Made by a program: the position numbers and the translations under genes. Below, in pieces: positions 11,291-22,702 of a stretch of 64,000 nucleotides of DNA. The notes below the pieces were generated by a model. That model was not told the origin of the DNA. It was given only the letters and a program-made list of their open reading frames with translations, and ran no database searches. Source of the DNA: Toxotes chatareus (taxonomy: Eukaryota; Chordata; Actinopteri; Toxotidae). The stretch is from NCBI GenBank assembly GCA_016801885.1, contig CM028887.1, forward strand, positions 23,049,115 through 23,113,114, in the 5' to 3' direction. Position 1 is the stretch's first letter, and every line of letters starts with the position of its first letter.

Positions 11291-14200
11291 GGTGTAAATA
11301 ATGCCACCATAGAGTTGCTATGCAATGGTAGCATTGCTGGATGATAGCATTCAAAAAGGCAGCTGAATGAAAAAGTGAATCCGTTGTGGAAGGGAGGGAG
11401 CCGCTTAATTAGGAGCAACAGCAACAGGCTCCGTACAGGGTCTACGCATGCACAGTTATTTACACTGCAACAAAAATAAAGTGAAAGAAACAATCGAAGC
11501 TGGAGCCAGGTGGATTTTCTAGTTACACATTACCTACCTGCACCTCCAATATATTTGGATCCCTTGGCTGGCCACAAAGATGAAAGAGAGGAAACAAATT
11601 ACACCTCCACTTGTTTTAACAGATGTCACTGTGTTCTTGTCATTGTTTAACATTCATAATGCTCCTGTATGGCTTGGTGTTGGACGGCAGATTACCGTGG
11701 TCATCTCAGCAGATGTTTGAGGATGTAACTACACTACAGGGTGGCCAAAAAAAAATAGGAAAACAGTAATACATATTAAGTTGATTATGTACATTATCCA
11801 GCATCTGTCAGGTCTAAAAACACAATGTCAGTTTGTCACCAAGCCCCCTTAAGGACTACAAAACTTTTAAGTTTATGAGGGCTGAATGAACAAAGACGGG
11901 CAAAGTTTTAAAAGCAAATTTCAGATTTGTTCAAGAATGAACTTTCATTCTCAAGACAAAGATCACAGATGTTCACTGTAAAATGAAACGGACAGTGTGC
12001 TCGTGATAACACTGTGGTGTTACAGACACAGGTGATGTGTTTTCAGAATAAAGAGAGTGCTGTGGAGAGCACATTAAGACTTCTGATTTTAGCTGTTCCA
12101 AAATTAACATTAATTAGCTACATCTGATTTAATCTTCTGCCATTTTAACCGGCAACAGCAGAAGCTGGCTGAAGATGAAAAGCTCACTATCTGTGTTTTC
12201 TATTGTTCTTTGCAAGTAAAAAAGAGTGAGCAGCACTAAAACTTTTTGTATTTAAAGATTTGTTAGCAGCTTAACAATCGGGTATTACTGGTTGCAAACA
12301 GGATCCAAAATAGAGTCTAACCCTAATGGTTATTTTGCGATTTGCTTTTCATGCTGAATTCTATGTTCTAGGTTTTAATCCACCTTTTTACTTTGAAAAA
12401 TCAACATACTTGTTTCTGAGTGCTGAACACATAATGGTTTTAAATACTATTCTCATTTAAATTTTTGATAGTGAATCTAGTTTAAATGTGTACAGTAGGA
12501 GTACAGGAGGAGATACCTCAGGAATTCCCCATATGTGGACCCACTGCATCAAGTGTTACAACCTCTTGTGAGATAGCGCTGAATTGTGACCCTTTCTTTG
12601 GAAAGCATCTGCATGTGTTTGAGTGTGTGTGTGTGTGTGTGTGGTAGTACCTCTCTCTGTGTCTTTATGAGTTGTGTGTGTGTAGGTTAGCGTGGACTCT
12701 TTTATTTGTGAAGTTACAGTTGAATTGTCAGAGCAGATAAAAATTAATGACTTTCCTTGCAGAGTCTGAGCTCTCTACCTCAGCATCACAGAGAGCTGCG
12801 ACAGTCACACGCACGCACAGACACATACACGCACACATATACACCAACAACCTGAATCATCCGCAGATAGACGCAAGTATGTGTGGGAGAACGCGATGCT
12901 CTTAAATCCGTAAGCACACACAGAATTCACACTCTCATTCACTCATGCACACACGTCATCACGTATCTTCTGGCAGACTTTGTTTCAATTAACATTTTTA
13001 TTACAGAGAGGGAAGTGAAGGAGGAGAAAAAGGGGACTGAACGTCAGAGAAGCCTTGTCTTGTGTTTGTGTGTGCATGTGCATGTGCGGCACACGCACAT
13101 ACACATACATGCAAATGAGCTTTTGTGCACATTTACATTGACTGGCATAAGAAAAATAAATTTGTCATTTCAGATTGACTTAGAGAAGAGTTCTGAGGTT
13201 TGGCGGAGCGAGGGGAGAGGCAGGGAGAGCAATGGAAGAAGGGAAAAAGATAAATAAGAGAAAAAAAAAAATGTATTCATTAATTTCCTTCCTGCTCTTC
13301 ATATGCAGGAAGCTTCATACAAATTGAGTTTTTCAATCAAGTATTATTGGCTGAGTGAACTGAGGTCCACAAATGAAAATGGGTCTTAATTGTACATGCA
13401 CTTCTCCTGCTGTGTGAGCTTCCATAAGTGGTGTCAAGGCTTCTTCTGAGTCCCATCACCTTTGCTGAACCTGTTCCTGATTCCATTAAGGCCTCTGTGG
13501 TCAAGGTCTATATGGCTATTAACCCCTTCCAGCAATGCTGTAAATGCTGTAAAATGGGCTGTAATTCCTAATGAGTGGTTGTCGAATGCAATCAAAAAAA
13601 TTTTCAAAGAGGTGAGAAAGACGTAAAAGGTAGAGAAGGGAGAAAAAGAAGGTGAAAGAAATGAAAGAGGAAAAGGTGAAGCAGTGGATGAATGAAAGCA
13701 ACTGGAGTAAGTCGCAAGACTTTAAAAGACTTGAGAAGACCTTGATTACTGAATCAAATATATTAATATTTCTAAACCATTTACAGTCATTTGCTCCACA
13801 TCTGCTGCTGTAGCTGATCTAGAATATTTGCATAATACAGTACTGTAGCATTTCTCACTGGATGGTGGTCCACAACTGCGAACGTTCATATCCAGGCAGT
13901 TTGTGGTAATTTTACTTCATTTTGGATCATCAGTGGGATTTTGCCTCCCACTGGCTCCCTCGCCCACAGCAAAGACGGAGATGAGAGGATGAGATGAGTG
14001 AAACAGAGAGGCGCTCACACATTAGTTTACATAAAATCACCACATGAAAGCTATTGTGTCAGATCTGGGATTGTTAGCCTGCTTGTAATTCTGTTTTAAT
14101 TGAGTCATTGAGACGTCTCCTACCCACTGTTGTGAGACAGTGAGATAGAAATACAATAATCTTTTCAATGTCACCCGTTGACACGGCCTGGCTGTCAAAG

Positions 14201-14849
14201 AGGAAGGAGGACAGGAAGAAGAGAGGCAGATGAATAGAGAGAAAGTGAGTGTGGAGGTTAAGTAAGATGGAAGGATGAAGAGAGAGAAAGGGAAGAGAGA
14301 GCAGCGAGTTTTGGCTGTCAGACTTGATTAGTGTCAGCAGCAGACAGGAAGATTGATGGACACTTTGGGGAGAAGGTGTGTGAGTTGAAGGGTGTTGGAA
14401 AGGCCTTTGTTAACACAGATGTGCTCACCTTGGAGAAGGAAAATGTATGCGTGTGGAGGTGTTACATGTGTGGATGCACTGTGTGTATGTACTGTATATT
14501 ATATTGTATCACACTTCCAGTCTCAGCTCATGATTGAGAGGGTAGGGCTTTGACCCCTCTGCATTCCCACATCAATCACAGCCTCATTCCCCCTGCCAAC
14601 CTGAGAGCTTAGCTGTGACCTCTGACCTCACCCCTTCATGCACCACATGAAGGGCCAACGGGAGCAAGCTTGCCCTCCACATTCAGAGGTTAGGTACAAC
14701 ATTTTCCCTCGAAACAGCCATCTGAGATTTACTCCATCCACAACTTGACATGGCTGAATAATGTTGGGTACACTGCCTGAGGAAAACAGGTGTGATAGAG
14801 ATAATGTTCTGATGATCTGCACCTCTTCCTATGAAATGAAAGACTAAAT
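11291..14849. other. Non-coding DNA with CA/TG repeats and a purine tract
   Basis: It contains a (TG)n run at 12622-12643, a CA-rich patch at 12810-12850, mixed TG/CA sequence at 13060-13110 and a purine-rich stretch at 14190-14310. ORFs of 60-124 codons overlap these simple repeats and lack support. A GC-richer patch at 14620-14720 may be the outer part of the transposon below, but I could not read a protein in it. Confidence 0.45.
12622..12643. repeat. (TG)n microsatellite
   Basis: Pure TG run of about eleven units. Confidence 0.85.
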
Positions 14850-15379
14850 TCCACTTTCTCTATAGAGGAGTTATTGGTGCAATTTGGCCACTGTACTTGT
14901 ATGGTAGGGTTAGGAGAAGTGTGTTCATAGGTGTGTGTGCCATACTTTATGCATTGCTAGTAGCTCTGAACAAACTGAGTGGCACTGCATGCATGAGGGC
15001 AGTATCTGGAACAAGCCTAATGTGGCAATCTTAAAGACAGTAGAGTGTTCAGAAGGGAGCCGGATAGATTTCACAGAGGCACAGAGAAGTGGTCTGATGA
15101 TTGGGAGTGGTGACCTCCCCTGTGCTTGTGATTCCAACCCTAGGTGAATTCACAGAAGTCTAAAATATGCTACATGTATCAGAAGGGACTGAAAAGGTAC
15201 CTGTCAAAAGCTCCATTGTGTCTATTATCCCTGGCCATGCAAAGAGGTACATACCTTGTAAAAAATTTTTGTACACCTTTTTGTACACCTTAAGATGCCC
15301 CTCGCTGAAGGCTAGGGGCATCCCAAGACGACATATTAACATGTGACTGCCATTTGATGGAGATGAAGGTACCCAGCAG

Positions 15380-15690
15380 CTTTTAGAATATCACTTTGAT
15401 GGACAAAAACAAACAGGGTAGCACATTTTGTCTCCAAGAGGTGGAGGCTAACCTTTCATTGAAGAGAGACCATAAATAGTTCTATCAGATGCAGACACAA
15501 ATTCATCTGACATGACTTTGCTGTCTGGGGACCAGAGACAGGAGGCAAAGGGGAAAACCAAATTGAGAAAATTCTGTCTGATACTGACTTTTTTGCAACT
15601 ATGTGTGAAAAGGTTCACACATTTGTCCAGAAATGTGTCATTCCAGACCTAATTGCAGTTTATGACTCCTGTTCAAGCAACATCACATGA
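15380..15690 (+). pseudogene. YqaJ-like nuclease remnant of a DNA transposon
   Basis: Plus-strand reading gives the C-terminal half of the YqaJ-type nuclease found in teleost transposon proteins. In order: MDKNKQGSTFCLQEVEANL followed by SLKRDHK (from 15399), a stop, FYQMQTQIHLT (15480-15511, like the family's 'YYYQVQGQLHLTG'), a single-base frameshift, DFAVWGPE (from 15514), then IEKILSDTDFF and KVHTFVQKCVIPDL (to about 15652), like the family's '..FF..CILPEL'. It ends with TGA at 15688. The nuclease core (family 'LGASPDG' and 'EIKCP' motifs) should lie upstream at 14900-15380 but I could not read it. The gene faces the transposase remnant at 15980-17110, which fits a two-gene ISL2EU/IS4EU-type element. 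Confidence 0.6.
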
Positions 15691-15979
15691 TACCACCAAA
15701 CCATCTGAAGGTTGCTGTGGAGTGCCTGTCCTGCACAATGAAGACAGACCTGAGTGTAAGTCAGGACTCTTTAAAAGACAACAGATTCATAGAATTATTC
15801 ATAGAATCATTTAAAAATTTCAAGATGGAAATGCAGTGACTGCATGCAGGAAATAGCTAAACAAAACGAGCGAAAAAGAACTGAGCAAAATATAATTTTG
15901 AAGTGTTTTATTCAACACAGGTCACATACTATCTAGTATATATATGGGTATAGTTTTTGTTTGTTTTAATTGAAAAAAG

Positions 15980-17110
15980 CCAAGCCAAACCAAAGAAAGA
16001 ATTGTGGGAGCCAAATTTGTCACATGGACTGTTTTATCTAGAGGTGTAATACTATTAGGAGGCTCACCTTTACGCAGTTGGATTCCAGTTGTACTTTGGA
16101 GTATGGTACACTGATGCCTTGCTTCACTGATAACTCTCTCAACATGGATTGCAACTGATGAAAGTCCTTGTGTGGACTCCTGGACCCAGTTGCTTTTTCC
16201 CTTTAGTAAAAGCTGGGATCTTAAGCTCAGCATTTGACAGACCAACTGGATCTGCCACATCAAACCCTTTATCAGCTAGTATCACATCTCCTGGGATGAG
16301 GCAATCCAAAAATCCACTTCTTTCAGTCGAGTGTTTCTCTAATGTTCTGCCGCCTCATCCTTTTGATATAAAAGAATCTGTTCCTTGTGGTGTTATGCCA
16401 GTTCGATGTTTCATGGTATGGTGATGTTTGTATTTTGGGTATATTTGTGTTCTTGCTCTTAGGCCTTTAGGCTTTTCAATGAAAATCTTAATGTGGTCAA
16501 TAACACAATAGCACACTTATGAAAGACCTGACTAGATATCATAGGAAAATCACAGGTGCATTCAACACTTTAGCAATGTTTCTATTTTCTACAGGCAATT
16601 GGATTTGAGATCTTAATGACACAACCACACATTGGAAGGGTGAGGTTCCTTTTCAGTCTCATAAGAGTTAACAGCAGTTTTTGGAAGGGACAGAGGTTTG
16701 TTCCAGTCTGTTGAAATTATATCACAAATGATTGAACTACTTGTAACTAATGTGTGGGATTTCTAGTCATTGCCTTCACTTTTTCATCATCTTTTTCAAA
16801 AGTCAGTTCATCAGATGTTCCTGATTTAATAATGTTCTTCAGCCTATGGTTTTCCTCCCTGAGGTCATTACATTCTCTTTGTAATCTTGCAGTCTGTCCC
16901 AGTCCCAGTCTGCATGGTTTGTTGTCACACTGTTGTTCATCCTCAGCACGTATCACAGGCTCTCTCCCTTACAACAACTGCTATTAAGTCTTCATACTGA
17001 AAATGAACATTCCCCTTAACTAGAGTATTAATGTGATTGTTTCCTGAGGAAACAGTTCTGCTGTAGCTCCTGTAATTCATCAAGGCTATTGGAGTTGGCT
17101 GCTTCAGCCC
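15980..17110 (-). pseudogene. Decayed DDE_Tnp_4 transposase (ISL2EU/IS4EU-like)
   Basis: On the minus strand the order is: a leucine/charged coiled-coil segment (ARLQRECNDLREENHRLK, 16747-16956) running into TFEKDDEKVKAMT; LLTLMRLKRNLTL near 16640-16680; then VIDHIKIFIEKP (about 16468-16506), holding the first catalytic Asp; then ARTQIYPKYKHH, GITPQGTDSFISKG, a stop in place of Trp, and GGRT (16330-16455). FLDCLIPGDVILADKGFD follows, with the second Asp near 16265. Next come a shifted AELKIPAFTKGKKQLGP (16190-16240), HVERVISEARHQC with the likely catalytic Glu (16105-16146), and a weak tail LDKTVHVTNLAPTI near 16000-16050. These match the DDE superfamily-4 transposases of fish DNA transposons. 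In-frame stops and frame changes show that it is dead. The N-terminal DNA-binding part is not recognised. Confidence 0.78.
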
Positions 17111-19121
17111 ATGACAACAAACCATGTTAGAATGATTTTGTACATTATGACTAAAAAAATATAAAAAGAAACATATATAACTTTTACTAGTAGATACCTA
17201 GTAGAGCATCTATAAGTAGATTAATATCACTCAGGTGAATGTGGCCTGTAAACTAAATACATCCTTACCAGCTGAACGTGACAACAGTCCAAACAGTTAT
17301 ACCTCAGAACAGAACTTTGTGCAGACATGATGATGATGCTCTTTAAGAGCAGGAATGGTAAAGGAAGGTTGGAGGTTTTTTGTTATTCTCTGCCATAACA
17401 AGGTCATCATCTGTCCACAATACACTGGCCTTCCCCCAAATCACTGAGGATTTTAAAAAGCTTTCTTTTTGTAATTATTTATTTATTTTCATAGGTTACT
17501 GCTTACTAGCTCACCAGGCTAATGCAACACATTGGCTATACTCATTGTCATTCTTCGTGCTTTCCAGTGGACATTGCCTTTTCTCAGGTAGGATGTCAGG
17601 TGCATCCTGTCTGAAGTTTTTCTGATTCTGATTAAATATCCTTAAAATGTGTCTAGAACTCAACTGGAGTCCACCTGTGGCAAATTGAGGACATGGAAAC
17701 ATCTGTATATATATATGTAAGATTCCATAATCCAAACTGTATGTCAGGACAAAAACCAAACCATAAAGTCCAAGAAACTCTCTGTAGGCCTCTGCAATTG
17801 TGGTGAGGCAACAAATTAAAGTGTTCAAAAGATGAAGGCGTGCATCCAACAGTCCTGTTTTAAAAAGACTGTTGGATGGATACAGTGTTTTCAATCAATG
17901 TTAAATAAAAGTTGCTTGAGTAGGTAGTTACAGCTGATACAACCTGTCAGTGATGGTAGTCATTTGAGAAATGAGATGCCTGAAGAAATATTAGGAAATC
18001 TGCCCCTGTTGTCACTGTGAACTGCATATGTACAATCCTACAACACCAGGCTTGACAGTAACTTAAGTGGACAGAGCTTAGCGAACTGTCAGATACCCAT
18101 CTTCCACTTTATTTTCATTACCCTCCCCTGCTGTTTCTCAATTCCCACACATTCTTCTGTCCCAAAAAAATGCTGCCCTCAGGGGAACTTCCTCCCTTCA
18201 TATCAGCAACTTTCTGTCCCTCCTTCTGTCTATAATCTGTTACCTGCTGGATGAAACTTCTCTTTCACTTAAGTTACTTTTCAGCTCCCTTCCTCCTCCT
18301 CCCTCTCTTTGGTCCTTTATTCCACTTCTCACCTCTCTGCTCTTTTTACTCTCAGCTGTATTGCCGCCTTACCTTCACACCCAATGGGGTTTTGATATTT
18401 TTCAATTCCTTTTTTCTCTGTGCTGCTTCTTCTCTTTATTTTTTTTACTCTCTTTCTCACTTGTAATGTCCTTGGTTTGACGCCCTACAACCCAGGCTCG
18501 GGGAAAAGTGAGATGAGCAAGTGAGGTGGAGAGAAACAATAACAACAGGATGCATCTGGCAAAGGGAACGCTCTCAGAGTTCCATTATAGTACTCTGGAC
18601 TATGTGTGTGTGAGAGAGTGTGTGTGTTTGTTTGTGTGTCTCTGCATGTGTGCAAGTGTGTCTGCTAGGAATTATGGTTGCCCTTGAGATAGAAGTCAAC
18701 CTTTGAAGCTGCAAACTGCCTCCATAAGCACCTCTAAAATGGCTAAAAAAAAGTGTTGGGTAAACTATTTCCACAGTACTGACTGAGAGGAAACAGAGAT
18801 AAAGTGTTTGTGTGCTTTCTAAGCTGAGATGACATCTGTAGTTTTGGGTGCAATCAACTTAAGCTAGCACTGGTGGATCAATGGAGCTCTACATTCAACT
18901 CGAATCTAATCCACTCAAAGAAATAGGAGTCTTCTATTCCTCAGTTTTGTTACACTTTGAGTCTTGCTGCATTGATGTAAAAGTTTTGATTTAGGAAAGA
19001 GGGCTGTAAATTGCTGAAATATTCAATAAATAGAGCATTGTGTCCAGTGATACTGCATGAAGACTAATTTACACTATAACTGCATCTACGAAGAGACACA
19101 AAGTAAAAAATGATCAGCTAT
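17111..19121. other. Non-coding DNA, possibly the outer part of the transposon
   Basis: A 127-codon minus-strand ORF (17511-17894) is unrecognised; it lies upstream of the transposase remnant and could be element sequence. Terminal inverted repeats were not found. A T/C-rich tract spans 18240-18460, and TG-rich sequence lies at 18602-18660. Confidence 0.4.
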
Positions 19122-19538
19122 TCAATCCAAAATCCAACAACAGCTTGAGTGGATCAATAGTCCGTCATTCTTTTTTTCCATGACAAAAACCACTTCTTTG
19201 AACTCAGTGAGAGGGACTGGCTTTCCAAAAGTTTCAAAGCTTGCTGCTGCCTTTTCCACACTCAGGGGGCAGAGATCATCGCAGCTTTTTTCTTTGGTCA
19301 TTTCTGCCCAAACTTCAGCAACAAACGGCAGAATTGTATCTTGGGACCTCAGATACACCATAGACAGCCTTACACAGGCCATCTCAACATAGAGATAGCC
19401 TGTGTAAGGACACCTGAAAGTTTCTGTAAAGCTTCCTTTGAACTCTTCAGAGATCATTCGTGTCTCTTTACCTCTTGAGAATACATTGTCCTCTTCAGTT
19501 ACCTGTTCCTGTTTCAAATCTCGAATTTGGTCTGTCAT
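19122..19538 (-). CDS. Unidentified 138-codon ORF
   Basis: An open frame on the minus strand starts MTDQIRDLKQEQVTEEDN and contains a stretch beginning CPYTGYLYVEMACVRLS. It ends with TAG or similar in AT-rich sequence. The composition is protein-like and not simple-sequence (mixed charge, few low-complexity runs), unlike most long ORFs of the window. I do not recognise a family. It is directly followed on the other side by LINE debris (19557-20130), so it may be a transposon-derived or retrocopied fragment. No splice sites or promoter were identified. Confidence 0.25.
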   Translation of the reverse strand: MTDQIRDLKQEQVTEEDNVFSRGKETRMISEEFKGSFTETFRCPYTGYLYVEMACVRLSMVYLRSQDTILPFVAEVWAEMTKEKSCDDLCPLSVEKAAASFETFGKPVPLTEFKEVVFVMEKKNDGLLIHSSCCWILD

Positions 19539-19556
19539 ACACGTAGGTGCCCCTTC

Positions 19557-19640
19557 AATCAGTCAATCAATCAAACAATCAATCAGTTCTACTTGTACTT
19601 TTCATACAAACACAATGTAACACAAAGTGCTTTAAACAAA
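19557..19640 (-). repeat. LINE/SINE 3' tail with (ATTG)n-type end
   Basis: Read on the minus strand, 'aaagcactttgtgttacatt' is followed by a tail of imperfect TTGA/ATTG units (plus strand 'caatcagtcaatcaatcaaa'). This is the usual form of an L2-like LINE or LINE-tailed SINE end in teleosts. It marks the 3' end of a minus-strand insertion. Confidence 0.6.
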
Positions 19641-19734
19641 TCCCCCACACCCAGGTGTTTATGTTAATGATTATAAAGTGTCTCAATGCATGAAGACAAA
19701 AATATCTAAATTTAAGTGATGTGGTGGACCCTGG

Positions 19735-20130
19735 GCTAGAAGGTGAAGATTTTGATTTACCACTGAATCTTTGTTCCAACCCTCACCTGTGGTCATGAGC
19801 TTTGAATGAGATTAGAGATACACAGGATTACTGGCCTCACCTGTAGAGGTACGGTTGAGAAGAACAATAGCTCCCTTGGATTGACAGGAATCAGCTGAGT
19901 CGGTTCAGGCATATGATTCAGATGCCTGCTGGACGCCTGCCCATGGAGGTATTGTAGGCACATCCAACTGGGAGGAGACAGCAGAGCAGACCCAGAACAG
20001 TCTGGAGGGAATGTATATACCAACTGTCCTGGGATCGTCTTGGGATCTCTCATAAGGAGTTAGAAGGACAAGGGACAAGGACGAATGGGGCGTCATGCTA
20101 AGCCTGCTGCCACTGTAACCTGATGGTGAA
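19735..20130 (+). pseudogene. RTE/Rex-like LINE, C-terminal coding fragment
   Basis: Plus-strand translation follows the C-terminal region of a very common teleost non-LTR retrotransposon. The DNA near 19735-19800 matches the conserved '..TLTYGHEL' region ('ccctcacctgtggtcatgag'). Then RFRHMIQMPAGRLPMEVL (about 19903-19958), a stop, AHPTGRRQQSRPRTVWRE (about 19960-20013), and QLSWDRLGISHKELEG (20020-20065) follow. This matches the family pattern of 'WFGHLIRMPPGRLPLEVF', 'RGRPRTRWRDYI' and 'WERLGIPQEELE'. A block of about 30 codons between the first two parts is reduced. The reverse transcriptase is absent. Family naming (RTE, Rex3 or Rex1 type) is left open. Confidence 0.75.
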
Positions 20131-21356
20131 GCCCAAGTGGAGTCAACAGATTTATCTGTCAAGGAAAAAAGCTCTTGATCTAACATCTCATTGTGTCTGT
20201 TTACGCTTGTACATTTCCTCCCTGCAATGAAATGTATCCGTGGACCAAATAGCGCAGAATATTTCCAGAATTTGTTGTGTAAATCTGAAGATCACCACTG
20301 ACTTGGTGATAAATGCATTGCATTTCATATAGCTGCTTCACAACAAAGGCCTCCCGCTGGTTCACCGAGAGACAGCTTGTGAAGCAGCAGCAGCAGCAGT
20401 ACATCTATGATAAGGATGAAAGTGATCAGTAAACAGTAAATGAAGCCAGATATCTGAAAGACCAAACAGGACTGCAGGAGTGAAATTCAGCTGCAAACGG
20501 CAGAGATTCAGTTAGAAACTACTGAAGTAATAAGAAGTAAAAGACTCTGTTTCTTTCTACTCCCTAGCAGAGAGGTTGGTGACTATCATGGTTTGGCCGT
20601 GGTTGGCCTAATTACCAAGAAGGACTACAACAGTGTGGCTGGACTTTCTCATTAGCTATCCCGCAATGTGAGGATGCAGAGCAGCAGCAACAGAATTCGA
20701 CAGCAGGGTTTTCACACATTTGCATGTCAGCATTTGGACCAGGCATAAACGGCTTTGCCTTTAGACATGTTTGAACGACACTGTGCATTCTTGAAAGTTT
20801 GACTAGGACCATAATTTGACAACATTTACATTTTTCGGGTAAAGTAAAATCATCTTGTCTATGCTACAACAAACTGTACATAATATAGAGTGAGCCCACC
20901 TTGGTTCCATTCATTTGCACTTGCATTTTGTAAACTGTTGCTGCCTTATTGTTTGTTTTGGAAGTCTTATTGGTATTTCCTTCATGGAAAAGTGTTTCTG
21001 CATTAGCCAAAGAGGGAAGCAGCCTCATGTTTGCAAAATTGAGATGATATAAATATCTTTTTGAATCCAATTTAACCCTGGAGTGAACCCTAAAAAACCC
21101 CCAATGTGAGCTCCGAGGCCTGCTCTTTTATTTTGTTGCTATCCCTATAGCAGTGCTTCCTGCACCGCTAGAGTCTGAACCTTACGTGTGCTGAGAACAA
21201 ACACATTTGTTCCTTTTACTCTGGAGGTTGTATTACTGCTGATACACAGTAATGCTTCTTCATCCTCTCTATCTGTCTCAACCTCTCTCTCCCTCTCTGC
21301 GTATATCTCGCTTTCCCTCATGGTTGGAGTTTGACCTGAGGGTTTTCTCTTTGCAG

Positions 21357-21470
21357 CGTGCTGAGGTTCTGATTGGAAGCCAGGATAACTCCAGCCCTCC
21401 CACCGTCACTTCGTGCTGAAATCAGACGGATTGACACTGAGAGGGTCATCCTTGTGTAGTATCTGTAACT
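21357..21470 (+). other. Candidate exon (non-coding or 5' UTR)
   Basis: The stretch is bounded by 'ttttctctttgcag' on the left and a full consensus donor 'gtaagt' on the right (21471-21476), giving 114 nt. One frame is open for 20 codons (RAEVLIGSQDNSSPPTVTSC) before a stop; the other two close at once. If used it is more likely an untranslated, poison or lncRNA exon than a coding one. A (TG)n array begins immediately in the downstream intron. Confidence 0.3.
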
Positions 21471-21474
21471 GTAA

Positions 21475-21502
21475 GTGTGTGCATGTGTGTGTGTGTGTGT
21501 GT
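21475..21502. repeat. (TG)n microsatellite
   Basis: TG run with a single 'gcatg' interruption, overlapping the donor side of the candidate exon. Confidence 0.85.
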
Positions 21503-22036
21503 ACAGCTGTGTGGAGAAATGTGTTCTGAATTCCTATGGATCTTTCCTTAATATAGAAGAATTAATATGCAAATTTGGACACACAAACATATATACATGT
21601 AAAACCATATACTGTTAAAAAATGTTTATTTTGCTTCAACTAATCTCTTGTCTGTTTGTTGCTGCACTGAACTGAAAATTTGTTGTCTCTTCATTTTATT
21701 AGCTGTCTGTGTGTTTGTCTGATTTGTGCACATCAGAAGCTTCAATAAATATTTTCTTTTTGTCATCAAGGGGCTTCCAACTGTCTTTTCATTTTTCAGG
21801 GTTTTTTCCTTAGAGTACGTTAGATAGAGCTCTGTCTGACTTTTAATGACCTATCAATATGAGGAGTCCATGGTGAAGCATTTTCTGTTTTCTTTGAGTG
21901 GATAGTACACTTAGAAATGAGTTTAAGCAACTAAAACAATCAAGTAGAATGTACTTCATAACTTATTTTGGATGTACTCTCGCCTTGACGTAACACACGC
22001 GAAGTGTAGACATTCTAATAACATCTTTTCAAAAGC

Positions 22037-22240
22037 TTAAAGGAACAGTTCACGCAAAAATGAAAATACAGTCATCATCTACTCACCCCCTTGCTAATAA
22101 AAAGTCAGGTGAAGTTTTGAAAAAAAGCAGCAAAACAGCAATCACTATTTGAAGTCAACTTACCATGAGAAATAAAGACAGAAGAAGTCTTTCATAGACT
22201 TACCCCTGCATCCGTTTATTGCACCAACTCTGTCAGGGCC
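22037..22240 (+). mobile_element. TTAA-started teleost MITE-like repeat (partial)
   Basis: It starts TTAAAGGAACAGTTCACGCA and continues 'aaaatgaaaatacagtcatc', then 'tactcaccc'. This is the diverged form of a very abundant fish repeat whose usual form is TTAAAGGGATAGTTCACCCA. The matching right end is not clear, so the copy is truncated or its border is misplaced. A TTAA target fits Kolobok- or piggyBac-like elements (inference). Confidence 0.6.
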
Positions 22241-22476
22241 TGTGCCAGCCTGCTGAGCGGGAGAGACTAAATGTAGCTACTGCGCATGCACACTTCCTCC
22301 TCTTCTTGAATCTGCAGTGGGAGTGAGTCTGTGTTGGCTGTGTTCCATGCAAATAACTGTTACTTAATAAATACCAGTAATAAGTGCACATTATTGATAA
22401 CCTAGTAAAATTAACTAATGTATGTATGTCAGAGTAGCTATCAGACTTTACAGTGTATATATGGTATGTCCTAGAC

Positions 22477-22702
22477 CAGGAGTGTCCAAACTGTTCCACA
22501 AAGGGCCGTGTGGCTGCAGGTTTTCGTTCTAACCAGTGAAGAGCACTGATTAAATGAGTCAAGTCTGGTGTGCAGACTTGACTCATTTAATCAACTGATC
22601 TCAGTCTTCAGACAGCTGATTGGTCAAACTGTGTGCTCTTCACTGGTTAGAACAAAAACCTGCAGCCACACGGCCCTCTGTGGAACAGTTTGGATACCCC
22701 TG
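22477..22702. mobile_element. hAT-type MITE with perfect 8-bp target duplication
   Basis: The 226-bp element begins CAGGAGTGTCCAAACTG and ends CAGTTTGGATACCCCTG. Its arms of about 70 bp are near-perfect inverted repeats with only a few differences. Inside is a second perfect hairpin with 20-bp arms at 22548-22567 and 22573-22592 around a 5-nt loop. It is flanked by identical 8-bp duplications TCCTAGAC at 22469-22476 and 22703-22710. An 8-bp duplication and a CAGGGG...-type terminus are hallmarks of the hAT superfamily. It codes for nothing. Confidence 0.92.

Larger units (their letters stand above)
20131..22036. other. Non-coding DNA with one exon-like stretch
   Basis: Apart from the candidate exon at 21357-21470 and the TG run that follows it, no gene, RNA or repeat is recognised. 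A (CAG)-type run 'cagcagcagcagcagt' lies at 20386-20400. Confidence 0.45.

Noticed and set aside
12763..12873. Exon-like stretch between 'ttccttgcag' and 'gtatgt'
   Set aside because: The interior is largely CA/CGCA simple sequence and the one open frame ends early.
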